Shown here one piece after another: positions 1-10,590 of a stretch of DNA of 64,000 nucleotides. The stretch covers positions 1-64,000 of the forward strand of contig WNNJ02000983.1 in the NCBI GenBank assembly GCA_012934845.2. Reading direction: 5' to 3'. Both the position numbers and the translations under genes were made by a program. Position 1 is the stretch's first letter, and every line of letters starts with the position of its first letter. The notes beneath the pieces were generated by a model. It saw only the letters and a list, made by a program, of their open reading frames with translations. It was not told the origin of the DNA and made no database searches. The DNA is from Pomphorhynchus laevis (taxonomy: Eukaryota; Acanthocephala; Palaeacanthocephala; Echinorhynchida; Pomphorhynchidae).

Positions 1-1310
1 ATTATTTATTTATTATAATTTAAATTATTTATTTATTATAATTTAAATTATTTATTTATTATAATTTAAATTATTTATTATTAATTATTTATTTTATAAT
101 TTAAAATAATTGTTTCATTGCGATAATCAAAGGAACAAAAATACACTATTTAAAATTTTCATATTTTTTAAAAATGAATGATTAAAATCACATTAGTCCC
201 TTTTTTCTTAAATTGAATAAATTATTAATGAACACATGAAAGTTCTTAAAATTACTATTTGACCAAGATTTCTCCTAGGGATAAGCGTAGCTATCGAAAA
301 ATGAACTCACAGCAAATATATTTATATAAATGCTCTTAATTCCTTTTTTAAATTTGCAAATAACAAGTTGCTAATTTTTCCGATCTGCAATTTGAGAAAA
401 TGTATTATTGGATTCGTTTTTAGCTGCTGATTTCCGTTTATTTTTTAGATATTCGATTTTATACTCAAGTATCTATTAATTTATTTTGCTTTTTTATCGT
501 CATATTTTCATTTGTACCTTCTTCCGTATCAATTTTTTCATATGAGAAAGAGACAATTTAATACCGATTTAGCACATCATATTTACATAATATAATCACC
601 TAATATTATCAGAAACAACACATTTTTTCTCAATCAAAACATGATGTACCACATTCAAGACATTACAGGTTTAAATATTTGTTGAATATCTACTAAATTG
701 GATGACTGCAGTTGCCGATATGATCATTAAACTTGTGTTTTTCAATAAAACGAGTAGCCTCTTGATTTCTATATAATTCAATCAGCTAATTTGAAAGATG
801 TTTATGAAGTTAACGCAATGAAAAATCAAATGTTGGCTCTGGAGATGACATCTTGTTACTATATTTACAGATTGTGTGTTTGAAAAAAGTAAATGTCTAA
901 ATTAATTAAATTACTGAATTTATTGTTATTATATCTTTGCCACATAAATTTTAGTAGATAAAACTGTCTTAAAAAGCAAAATACATCGGACTATTAGGTG
1001 CTAGATTGGCATTTTTAGGTGACTGATTTGGGGGGTCAGTTAACATCTTATCGAATGAACAACGGCAGCTTTAGTCATTTTGGAAACTTTAACATTTAAC
1101 AAATAGAAAATCAAGCTTTAAGTGTGATAAAAATTTGTGATTTAAATTTTAACTTTATATAAATATAAATTATATAAATATTATATAATTATTTATTATG
1201 TATAATATAATTATAAATAATAATTTCATTTATAATAATTTATTATTTATTTAATTTTTATTTAGCATTATTTTTGCTTATTTTTATTTATATATAATAT
1301 AAAATACGTA
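1..1310. other. AT-rich non-coding stretch
   Basis: I see no gene here. The first 75 bases are a short tandem repeat of an AT-only unit of about 24 bp (TTTATTATAATTTAAATTA core). The rest is low-complexity AT-rich DNA with stops in all frames. Confidence 0.6.
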
Positions 1311-1960
1311 AACTCGTTAGCTCATCTAATATAATAAGGCAGCTACATCTTTAGTCGATAAACTTTAATGTACAGCCATTACGATGTAAATTATTGATAT
1401 ATTATCTTTGATGTCTTCTATTATATCTTCTTTTATCTTTTTTTGATCAGTTTTACGGATGGATAATAAACAATATGCTTTGTATAATTTCATTCGAGTA
1501 AATACGTCATTAGCAAGTATTTAGCCTCGCTGCTTTGTTGGATCGAAGAATAGGGGCCGAAACCTGATAGCATAGCAGTTCCTCCTGATGACGTCTAATG
1601 TTTATTCCGATACATCGTCTGTTAATAGTCAATTCATAAAAATTGAATTTTAAATTTTAACTTGATATAAATATAAATTATATAAAATCTTATATAATTA
1701 AGAATTACTGAAGCTGAACCAAAGAAAAGAGGAATTTTTTCGCAAACCTCTGTTAGCATCTTCAGAAAATTACATAATATATATAATCTTATAAATAATA
1801 TAATAATATAATAATCATAATATAATATCATAATATAATAATCTTATACAATAATTTATTATTTATAATTATTTATTATTTAAATTTTATTTAACATTAT
1901 TTTTAATTTATAAATAATAAAAATACGTAGACTCAGTTAGCTGATCTGATATTAAAAAGA
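1311..1960 (-). repeat. AT-rich dispersed repeat, two overlapping minus-strand pieces
   Basis: Read on the minus strand, this carries the hallmarks of a family that recurs across the window: the block AACTGAGTCTACGTATTT (here as its complement near 1310 and 1925), then an AT-rich middle, then GAATTGACTAATAAATA-like sequence. At 1500-1600 the other end of the family is seen, with CTATGTT/AACATAG-type half-palindromes and CGAAAC. No protein is encoded. It is a SINE- or MITE-sized non-autonomous repeat of unknown class. Confidence 0.55.
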
Positions 1961-2754
1961 TATTGTTATCAAAAGTTATTTATACAAATAATAAAAAATG
2001 AAATTATTTTAATTACATAAAATGATTTTTATTCATATTTTAAACTTTTGAGTTTAGAGCAGGATAAACTAAATTGTAAATAAATTGATAATGCTTGGAT
2101 ACCGCTAGCATCATTTAAAAAAAAAACAATTTTATTATATTTTGTATTTTTTAAATAATCCAAAATTATCTTTTGATGATTGAATTTACATTTTGTTGAC
2201 TCATCAAAAATTTATTAATTATTTAATATGTAATTATTATTTAGATAATTATTAAATAATTTAATTGTATTATTTGACGGTTAAATAATATATTTTGAAA
2301 ATCAGATGATACATTGTTTTTTATTTTACAATAAATATGTTTTATTCTTTATAAAAATATTTATATTCTATATTTTCTTGTTGATATGAGACATCAACAA
2401 ATAAACATCGCTGACATTATTATTTTTGGTATATAAAATTTAAGATACTTGATTATTTTTAATCTTATACGAATTGTAAATATATTTTAGAAGTAACTTT
2501 ATTTTTATGTTGGTATATGCATTGATATTATGATATATTATGATATATTATGTATATGCATTGATATTATTTAAATGTTTTTATTGCAAAATATTAATTA
2601 TAACAATTTATATTATTATTTTTTTAATATTTCAAAATATTATTTACAAATTAGTAGTTACCCTCAAATGGGTCTTATAAATGTCAGAATATAATATTTT
2701 TGTGAATATATCTTCGCTATAATCCTTATTACTTAGTTGTGATTGAAACTTTTG

Positions 2755-4080
2755 TAATTTCTCCTCCTTAACGTCGTAGACACCGATTTTGCAATAGATA
2801 TCGAAATGTTTGTTCTTATTCTTCTTATACAGTCATCATACCCATCTACGTCTTTCTCTGCTAATCTGGTGGCAATCCGCTTAATCACACTGTTTGCTAT
2901 AGAATCTATTCATCCAACTGTCGAGAAAACCATCGGGTGGAATGCCGCTTGCTCAATTCTTGTAATTCTTTCTGCGTACTTTGTGTTTTTCGACTTTCAT
3001 TGTATGTAAATGGATCAGTCATGCGCTCCAAGGAATATGAAGGTGCTAAATTGTTGAAGACACACACGTCCATATAGGACCGCCCCCAGATATTCCCATA
3101 TAGCCCATTGCAACAAATATCAGCTCTGGCCTCTCTCTATCTTTTATAGTAGTCGATCTGTCAAAATTTATAGAATGCGGAACTGGCTGTAATATAAGTT
3201 CCTTCGTCACCAGTTTACAGATTCTGTTTAACGGTTTGATAATTTCATCGACTACTATATTATGTCTAATGTAATTGAGACCTTCACATTTACACGACAA
3301 TGCATGTGTTACATTTAAATCCGTACCACATGTGCAAAAGCCAGTTAGGGTTTTAGGCTCCCATGCATATCGCACTGCTATCGCATCTCCAAACTCTTGT
3401 GAATTCAGAAGTCTGTTATCCGTATAAGTTCGTGAAGTAAGCCAAGCCGAGGCTCCTTCGACACTTGCGTTTATTAATATTGTTCTAAGATCTCGTTCCG
3501 AAGAATTAATGATTTTGAGTTGATCCAGCTTTTGTTTAATCTTATTCTGATCATGCGCTTCATTTTGTAATATTTTTTGTTTATTACGTAGTTCGTTTCC
3601 TCTCAGTCCATTGATGCTTGGTTTGCACATCAAATACGAAACTCGATATTCATTCTCGCCTTCCGCAGCTGGATTCATTAATCCCAAACCTCCTAGGAAA
3701 TATGGTAGATGAATTATTGATTTAGATTTTTCATTCATAGTTTCTATACCAAGTATCCGAGTAATTATGTTTTGAAATAGTTCATTTTCTAGAGGTTTAA
3801 ACCATTCAATCTTTGTATCGCATGTTCTCTTTAAATATGTCCATTGGTGTTGGAAAACTCTATTTAACATAAGATACGCCGCAAAAGTATTCTCCGTAAT
3901 TAGATCGTCTAGTTTTGATACGTCCGCCTTGAATTCTCTAATTTTTTCCTTCACTTGATGTACAACATAGTTGTTCGTTCCGATGTAACTGCCTAGGTAT
4001 TTGACTCCATCTGTTCGGATCTGTAATCCAGTTTCCTCAAAAAGATTTGTATCTCCAATATTTTCTCGTATTAAAATTAC
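2755..4080 (-). mobile_element. LINE C-terminal fossil (RT thumb, zinc motif, possible nuclease domain)
   Basis: Open from about 4075 to 3046 on the minus strand, with no start codon upstream. The beginning (GVKYLGSYIG) is the conserved thumb segment after a reverse transcriptase palm. It is followed by a helical region with GGLGLMNPAA and then a zinc-binding signature CTCGTDLNVTHALSC (CxC...HxxxC) with RHN downstream, and finally RPE...W, the position where related elements have an RPD nuclease-like motif. Weak C-terminal similarity in broken frames continues to about 2755. The fingers and palm are missing, so this is a 5'-truncated LINE insertion. A better preserved relative of the same architecture lies at 59.6-62 kb. 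Family name uncertain. Confidence 0.75.
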
Positions 4081-4776
4081 ACACTTTATAACAATTTATA
4101 TTAATTATAAAAATACCCGTAAATGATTTTTTACATAATTAAATACTTTATTATTCGATAAAAATAGAGGTGCAAATTTTGTAATTTTAAAGTCACTTGT
4201 TTAACTGTTTCTATAAATACTAGCGTTTTATTATTGAAAATGTTTATAGCTTTTGAGTGTTATTATTTCTATGCTGATTATCTGCAATTAAAATTTAATA
4301 AATTATCAAAACATTATAAACGTTAAAATGTCTTATCAAGCGTGGGTTTGACTACTGCAGCATTTCAAACGTTACCGAAAGTATATTTATAATACCCGTT
4401 ATAACGAATATATTAATAAAATATATTAATTATATTAATAAAATAATAGTTTTAATTTAGTTTGTATTACATTTATCACATTAGATTATTATGTAATCAA
4501 ATTTGATAGGTTGTCATTTTTAAAAATTAAAATTGAAATCAATTGATATATTATATTAATATAACTTGCATGTAAGGGTCTGATTATAAAAAATTGATGA
4601 CTTATTTAGTAGTTAAAAATTTAAATATTATTTAATTTATAATATTTATTTTTTAATAAATTTATTTATTATAAATATAATATTAAATTATATACAATAA
4701 TATAAGAAAATGCATTGGATTATTTTAAATTATGTTTAGTGTATTATACATTTGATTATTAATTTGAATATTTCAG
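4081..4776. other. AT-rich intergenic region upstream of the L1-domain gene
   Basis: No ORF or recognisable repeat. The last bases before the next gene read TTTGAATATTTCAG directly before the ATG, a good 3' splice acceptor, so a non-coding first exon may lie in this stretch. No promoter element can be pinned down. Confidence 0.5.
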
Positions 4777-5739
4777 ATGTCTTCCAGTAGTGATAAAATC
4801 GTTGAGAGTATTTTCAAGTTGATCGAATCTAAAGAAAACGATGATTTGATACCGTCACTAAATTGCATTTCCGCTAAGATATCTATGATAAAAATCCCTG
4901 AAGTAAAAGATATGAAATTGAAATTCAAATTTCCTCATTGCATTTATCATCCATCGTCTACAATCTGTGTATTTGTAGCCGACATTGGAAAAATACCAAA
5001 TCGTAACTACGAAAATACATCACGTATCTATGAACAAATGTTGAACAAAAACCAGCAGCAATATAAATTTAAAGTAATTACTTATCACCAATTAAAAAGC
5101 GAATTTAATACATTCGAAGCGAAACGAAAATTAGCGACAAGCTTTGATCTGTTTATAGCTGACGAACGCATTATCAAAAATATCGCTAATCTTACAGGGA
5201 AAGAATTTCGGGTACGACGTAAGTGGCCGATACCTGTGGCCTTAAAAAAGTATGTAGCGACCAAATCACACAAAGGCCTCATTAACGCTATATTGAAGCA
5301 TATGAAGACAGACAATGTTATCTTAACTGGACATGGTTGTACATTTTCTGTTCGCCTATGTACGTATCAACACGGTTTTAATGTTTGTCAAAGTCAAGTA
5401 AGATCTTTGTTGAAGCAGTTAGACACTTTAGTTCCAGGTGGAATTGCAAACATTCGATCTGTGCATTTAGAATGTAAAACCTGTCCATCGCTTCCATTAT
5501 TTTTAAGCGAAGTATCTAGCCAAGTTCTTAACATTGATGTTCCGAAGAAAGATATTGACATTGTAGACAATGAAGGCGAAGAAATTACTACCTTGGAAGA
5601 TGGATTGCTAGTTAAGTTTATTAATCCTGACGAATTCGTCATTGTTGATTCCAAATCAGGTAAAATTGTTGATGAACATCAAAAGCGCAAACGACGAAAG
5701 TGGTTTGATTTAAATCTGCTACAAAAAGTCAAGGTATAA
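4777..5739 (+). CDS. RSL1D1: Ribosomal L1 domain-containing protein (RSL1D1/Cic1-like)
   Basis: A 320-residue uninterrupted ORF with a ribosomal-L1 fold. After an N-terminal helical segment comes a beta strand HCIYHPSSTICVFVADIGK (about residues 52-70), then the typical DLFIADERIIKNIANLTGK block (about 125-143), which in the family reads FLADxRIxxxLPxLLGK, followed by the KYVATKSHKGL helix and the FSVRLC strand. The C-terminus is basic (HQKRKRRKW). Eukaryotic members (RSL1D1, yeast Cic1/Utp30) are nucleolar proteins that bind pre-60S rRNA. At 320 residues it is shorter than human RSL1D1 because the long lysine-rich tail is missing. The ATG follows a splice-acceptor-like TTTCAG. Family assignment is secure; exact orthology (RSL1D1 versus Utp30) is inference. 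Confidence 0.85.
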   Translation: MSSSSDKIVESIFKLIESKENDDLIPSLNCISAKISMIKIPEVKDMKLKFKFPHCIYHPSSTICVFVADIGKIPNRNYENTSRIYEQMLNKNQQQYKFKVITYHQLKSEFNTFEAKRKLATSFDLFIADERIIKNIANLTGKEFRVRRKWPIPVALKKYVATKSHKGLINAILKHMKTDNVILTGHGCTFSVRLCTYQHGFNVCQSQVRSLLKQLDTLVPGGIANIRSVHLECKTCPSLPLFLSEVSSQVLNIDVPKKDIDIVDNEGEEITTLEDGLLVKFINPDEFVIVDSKSGKIVDEHQKRKRRKWFDLNLLQKVKV

Positions 5740-6108
5740 AAGCCAATTACAACTTCTTGAATTACGACTCTACTTTTAATTTAGAAGCTCCACGATAACA
5801 CAAAAGAATGAGAAGGCAATTGAATGGCAATTGAATGCTGACTGCTTATTAAGAATTAACTTGTATAAGGGTTATTGTTTAACTTAAGCATGTAAACTTT
5901 CTACTGTTTCTGTTTTAAAACTACAAAAATTTTAATATATAAGTTTAATTTTAATATTTAATACATATTTTTCAAATTTTATTTGATCTAATAGTGAAAC
6001 TGACGTGTGCCGAGTTTCGATTCAACACTAAACATTCCGATAAGTATTTAATTTTTGCCTGAATCCTAAATTAAATTAAATCCCAACGTTAAATCATAAA
6101 TTATACGG
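5740..6108. other. Downstream AT-rich region, no gene
   Basis: 3' flank of the L1-domain gene. It is AT-rich with possible AATAAA-like signals (TTTAATACATATT) but no clear feature. Confidence 0.4.
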
Positions 6109-6163
6109 CATTTAAAAGTGTTTTTCGTCTTTCTTTCGCATCGGGCCTTATATGATTACCTAA
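6109..6163 (+). repeat. Short degraded fragment of the hammerhead repeat
   Basis: ACGGCATT, then TCGTCTTTCTTTCGCATC and GGGCCTTATATGATTAC, match the 3' half of the hammerhead monomer from helix III onward (monomer: ACGGCATTCGTCATTC...GGGCTTATATGATTAC), with a 15-base insertion after ACGGCATT. The match stops at GATTAC, the same 3' end as in the solitary copy at 24.84 kb. Confidence 0.6.
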
Positions 6164-6540
6164 TTTATACATTCATATTTAGCATGTATTTTAATAAAAT
6201 AATATAATTTTAACCCTTTTACCAAATGATATGGCATACCATATAACTATTGATAATTGTCATATATAATAGTAAACATTTAATCAAACCGACAAATTCA
6301 ATGACTTTAAAGTGTTCTACAGACTCAAGTTATTCATTCTATAAAAAGAAAATATTCGTAAAAGATTAATTTAAAATATTAATGCTAATTTTAAATATTA
6401 TATTTAATATTTTATTAATTAAAAAGATATTTATTAATATCAATTAAACGATCATCCTCTAATTACATTATATGATGCATTGTATATGCTGTCTCATAAA
6501 GGAAATATGCTGCAATAAGATTGTGAATCAAATCAGATAA

Positions 6541-6832
6541 GTGAGTATTTCATACTATACAAACTAAGCATAAAGATAAATAATTATAAATAATAAATAA
6601 TTATAAGATTTTATATTTATATTAAGTTAAAAATTTTAAATCAGAATTTAAAATAAAAGTTAATTTTTATGAATTGACTAATAAATATATGTATATATAC
6701 ATATATGGAAATATATGTCATTAGGAGTAACTGCTATGTTATCACGTTTCGACCCCTATTTCTCTATCCAACATAGCAGCAAGATCAAATACATACTAAT
6801 GACGTATTTCCACTGCTGAAATTTGATTATAT
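6541..6832 (+). repeat. AT-rich dispersed repeat, plus-strand copy
   Basis: It contains ATGAATTGACTAATAAATA, then GTCATTAGGAGTAACTGC and a 10-bp inverted repeat CTGCTATGTT...AACATAGCAG around a C-rich loop with CACGTTTCGACCCC. It ends with ACATACTAATGACGTATTTC. The same order is seen at 8.6-8.9 kb and, inverted, at 1.5 kb. Confidence 0.6.
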
Positions 6833-7218
6833 AGTATCTTATTCTAATACAAAGTATATTATTTATTATCCATCCATAAACAATTTCCGCTAATGATTTT
6901 AAATTTATTCTTTATATTATTGTGTTGATTTATATATTTTACTATTTTCTGTTTGATGGTATTTTTATAGTAACCAGGTTTAAAATATGTATCTATTAAA
7001 TTATTTAAATGATTTTGAAGAAAACCAATATCGTTACAAATTGTTGCAATTCTTAAAATTTTATTTAATGTATTATATTTTATATTATATGGTATGCATG
7101 AATGCTCATGCAAAAATATGTTTCTTGTAAATTTAAATATGTCATCTTTACGATATAAATTAATAATAGTTTTAATTGATGTTAATTTAATGTTTATATC
7201 AAGATATATACCTTCTTT
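6833..7218 (-). mobile_element. Penelope-like RT C-terminal fragment, left arm of palindrome
   Basis: Minus-strand reading gives a stretch with INLYRKDD, HEHSCIPYNIKY, RIATICNDIGF and a GYYKNTIKQKI helix. This order (F/YLD strand, LYRK, HPxSCxP, RxxxIC, GYP-type helix) is what follows the palm in Penelope-like reverse transcriptases. It is a broken fossil without palm or GIY-YIG domain. The same sequence is repeated in inverted orientation immediately to the right. Family call is by motif order only. Confidence 0.6.
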
Positions 7219-7289
7219 ATCATTAATATTGGTTTTGTTAAGAATAAACTATTATTTATTTAAATTAATTAAATAAATAACTATTTATT

Positions 7290-7677
7290 AAAGAAGGTGT
7301 ATATCTAGATATGAACATTAAATTAAGATTAACTAAAACTACTATTAATTTATATCGTAAAGATGACATATTTAAATTTACAAGAAACATATTTTTGCAT
7401 GAGCATTCATGCATACTATATAATATAAAATATAATACATTAAATAATGAAATTTTAAGAATTGCAACAATATGTAATGATATTGGCTTTCTTCAAAATC
7501 ATTTAAATAATTTAATAGATACATATTTTAAACTAGGTTACTATAAAAATAACATCAAGCAGAAAATAGTAAAATATATAAATCAACACAATAAATAAAG
7601 AATAAATTTAAAATCATTAGCGGAAATTGTTTATGGATGGATAATAAATAATATACTTTGTATTAGAATAAGATACT
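7290..7677 (+). mobile_element. Penelope-like RT C-terminal fragment, right arm of palindrome
   Basis: Nearly exact inverted copy of the left arm, separated from it by about 70 AT-rich bases. It encodes the same HEHSCILYNIKY, RIATICNDIGF and GYYKNNIKQKI blocks. Its outer end TTTGTATTAGAATAAGATACT is the mirror of the left arm's outer end. A short piece of the same outer end (GGATGGATAATAAACAATAT) occurs at about 1460-1480. Broken, no coding capacity expected. Confidence 0.6.
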
Positions 7678-7799
7678 AGATAGTTATTACAGAATGAAAT
7701 ATAGTTTTGATAGTATATAAGAATTCTGTAATTGAATTATAAAAATTCTTATAATTCTTAGTATTATATGAATTATTAAATAAATGGCCACATTTGCTT

Positions 7800-8885
7800 G
7801 GTACACCTCAAGCTTAATCATTGGTTATATATTAATGGAGAGCGTTAAGTTTTTATTAGAAATCGAATTTTCAATAACTTACTGCTATCACCAGGATAAA
7901 GTCCACATGTCAATAATAACATGTCAGTAAAACAAATCAATTCAGATAACTGATTTAATTGCTAATAAATTAGCAATTTCCGCATTTATAAATTAAATTA
8001 TCTGATCAGATCAGATAACTGAGTCTACGTATTTAATTATTTTAAATTATTATAAAATAAATAATAATCAAAAAGTCAACATTGAATACAATTAATTTAA
8101 TTAATTACAATACAATTAACTACAAGCAATTTGTACTGAGTCTACGTATATTAGTCTACTGATTCTACGTTATTATATTAATAATAACTAAATGATTCTT
8201 TATTATATTAAATAATAAATAATTAAATAATAATCAATAATTATAAATAATTTATAATATCGTTCACGTGTTTTGACTAAAAATTTCAAAATATGTTTTT
8301 ATTGTCTTATCAAACGAGTATAGTGGAATTAATTAACTTCAATTAATTTAAAGAGATACGGTACATTTTTATGTCTTTGCATTCAATAATTGTTATTATA
8401 TACACTATAATATACATAATTATTTAATCCTCAAATTAATATTTACTTTTGTTTCATTTATTCAGTAATTAAATGGATTTCATTTAGACTTCTAATTCGA
8501 TAAAATAAAAATGATACAACCACATATTGACCCAAAAGAGTCCACAGGTCAATAATAGCTTATAAGTAGAACAAATCATATTAGCTAACTGAGTCTACAT
8601 ATTTTATACGATATATAAATTTAAAATGAAGATAATTAATAATTAAGTTGTATAAGTTTTTATATAATTTATATCAAGTCAAAACTTGAAATTTAAATTT
8701 AAAATAAAAATAAATTTTTATCAATTGACTAATAAATAATAGATTATGCATCAGAATAAGGATTAAAGGTCATTAAAAATAACTGCTATGTTATCATGTT
8801 TCGGCCTATATTCTTCAACTCAACATAGCAACAGGTTCAAATACATACTAATGTCGTATTTCCTCTGATGAAATTTGATTATTTA
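7800..8885 (+). repeat. AT-rich dispersed repeat, two plus-strand copies
   Basis: Two 5' ends of the family are visible: AAAGTCCACATGTCAATAATAAC followed by CAGATAACTGAGTCTACGTA near 7895-8030, and GAGTCCACAGGTCAATAATAGC with AGCTAACTGAGTCTACATA near 8540-8605. The second copy continues through AATTGACTAATAAATAA to the CTGCTATGTT/CAACATAG inverted repeat at 8780-8830. No coding content. Confidence 0.6.
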
Positions 8886-9126
8886 CTATTTTATTTTATT
8901 AAAATAATGCTGAATAAAATAAATAATAATTAAACAATTTATATAACGATAAAATTAATAAAATTTTAGATAAAAATTATTATTATTTTAAATAAGTCAG
9001 CTATAATTGGCTACTATTACCTCCCATTGGACCAATTTTAATTTAAAAAATATAGATAAATAATAAATAATTTTATAAAGCAGATTTTTTAAAAATCACA
9101 AGTTATTAAAAAATAACTTTAGTTAT

Positions 9127-9480
9127 TTAATAACTTAACTTAATTAAGTTTAAAAAATAAAACATTATGAAATAAAAAATTTCAATACAAAAATTTTGCA
9201 TCAAGAGGCCTTCCCACTTCATCGTGGTGCGTCGCGGTGTAAATCTTCGTAAGAATACCCTCATGTCAGAACTTTCAGTGTTGTCTTCGAATGAGCCGCT
9301 CTCTGAGCTTGAGAAGGAAGAGGTGATCCGATTGAAGATTAAATCAAAACGTGATGCAATTCCGTTAACAGTTAAAAGGGGTGTCTCGGAATAGTTTCTA
9401 GTAGATGTGATGGGTTTATTCATGCATAAAGCACTTTGGCATTCGCACTTGACACCGTTGATTAGGGTGCTGTCCGCCTT
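9127..9480 (-). other. 3' continuation of the DLGAP-like pseudogene, unassigned
   Basis: Directly downstream on the minus strand lies a 98-codon open stretch (FDLIFNRITSSFSSSESGS...) with serine/acidic composition in the same moderately GC-rich island. I do not recognise it. It could be 3' UTR or a further tail of the pseudogene. Confidence 0.35.
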
Positions 9481-10070
9481 CTACCTCATATGAATACGTT
9501 TTTGCCTAATTAGCTCTCTCAGTCGCGAGGAAGCTTCGCCTGCGGGGGATAGTGCATTCTGGCTCTTAGCATTACTGTCGGACTCACAGTTCTGGTCATT
9601 ATGTTTATTGACAGGTGGACGAAGCTGAGATGGAGCACTCATCGGCTTTGAAATGAGTGACGAATGTGACGATTTTTCCGCGCTTCGTTGCCAATTGATG
9701 GCGCTACTGACTGGTGCATCTAAATCCGGATCCACATATGATTTGCATCCACTATTGCGAAGTCGATCGACGCAATTTAACGCATTTAGACACTTGTCGA
9801 TATGGATCCTAACCATATCTCAATAGCCAGCTAGATCCTCGTTGGTAGTGTGCTCAGATGGGTCCATAGGACCGCTAATGTCGGCCTGGCATAGGCTGTC
9901 AAATTTACGCATATTTTTGGAGAGCAAAAGGCGAGTTTGCCCTATTGTGAATTAAATGCTTATAACACTTTCGACATCATTTTCGTAATGTTCACCATTT
10001 TGTGACAAAATTTTATCGTATTCTGCGCATTTTCCCTCCAGTCGTGTAGCAGCCTTCCGTAGAATATGAT
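9481..10070 (-). pseudogene. DLGAP/GKAP-domain (SAPAP-like) pseudogene
   Basis: The minus-strand frame reads TRLEGKCAEYDKIL, IGQTRLLLSKNMRKFDSLC, TTNEDLAGY, DMVRIHIDKC and, near the end, SRLRELIRQKR. This order matches the GKAP homology domain of DLGAP/SAPAP scaffolds (IGQAxLLxxxKFxQFxxLC ... PTxxDLAGFWDMxxIxIED ... ARKRLxxxKR). Two in-frame stops (TAA before the IGQ strand; TGA exactly where DLAGF-W-D has its tryptophan) and the lack of introns suggest a decayed, possibly processed copy. DLGAP proteins scaffold synaptic or spindle-associated complexes. An alternative is a real gene with tiny introns, but the W-to-stop change argues against it. Base composition is clearly less AT-rich than the flanks. 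Confidence 0.6.
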
Positions 10071-10109
10071 ATTATATCAGATATCCATGTAGATAATATT
10101 AAATAACAA

Positions 10110-10275
10110 ATTAAATAATATATCTAATAAATCAGATCAGATAACTAAGTCTACGTATTTTATACGATTTATAGATAAAAATAAAGATAAATAATAAATA
10201 ATTATATAAGATTTTATACAATTTATATATCAAGTTATAATTTAAAAATTGAAATTTAAAATAAAAGTCTAAAAT
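10110..10275 (+). repeat. AT-rich dispersed repeat, partial copy
   Basis: It begins with AATCAGATCAGATAACTAAG, TCTACGTATTTTATACGA and continues into the AT-rich middle (ATAAGATTTTATACAATTTA, TATCAAGTT). The CTATGTT end is absent. Confidence 0.55.
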
Positions 10276-10590
10276 AAATATAAAATAAATATCTCAAATG
10301 ATGATAATATAAGATTATATAAGATTTAAAAGAATTTATACATTTAGATTGGATGTGGTAATTTTGTTTTTCCTAAAGTTACTACACAGATTGCTTGTTT
10401 TTATTAAATCACTTTTTACAGATTGCTGAATTTTTGAACAAATAAAAAATATAAATTTTATATTTATTTATATTTAATTATATTTATTAATATATAAATT
10501 AATATTACATTTATGATATTAAATATAATATAATATTATATTTATATCTATTATATTATATTAAATATAATATATAATATAATATAATAT

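Noticed and set aside
1545-1620. Possible hammerhead in the AT-rich dispersed repeat: GGCCGAAACCTGATAGCAT followed by CCTCCTGATGACG, repeated in several copies.
   Set aside because: The boxes are in the wrong order, helix II cannot form next to CTGATGA, and there is no room for helix I. The resemblance is weak in other copies (CTAATGA, TTAATGA).
2806-3009. 67-codon plus-strand frame with a hydrophobic end.
   Set aside because: It is antisense to the decayed C-terminus of the minus-strand LINE. The minus reading matches the family better.
7094-7276. 60-codon plus-strand frame starting MHECSCKNMFL.
   Set aside because: Antisense of the palindrome's left arm, which reads as a Penelope-like RT on the minus strand.
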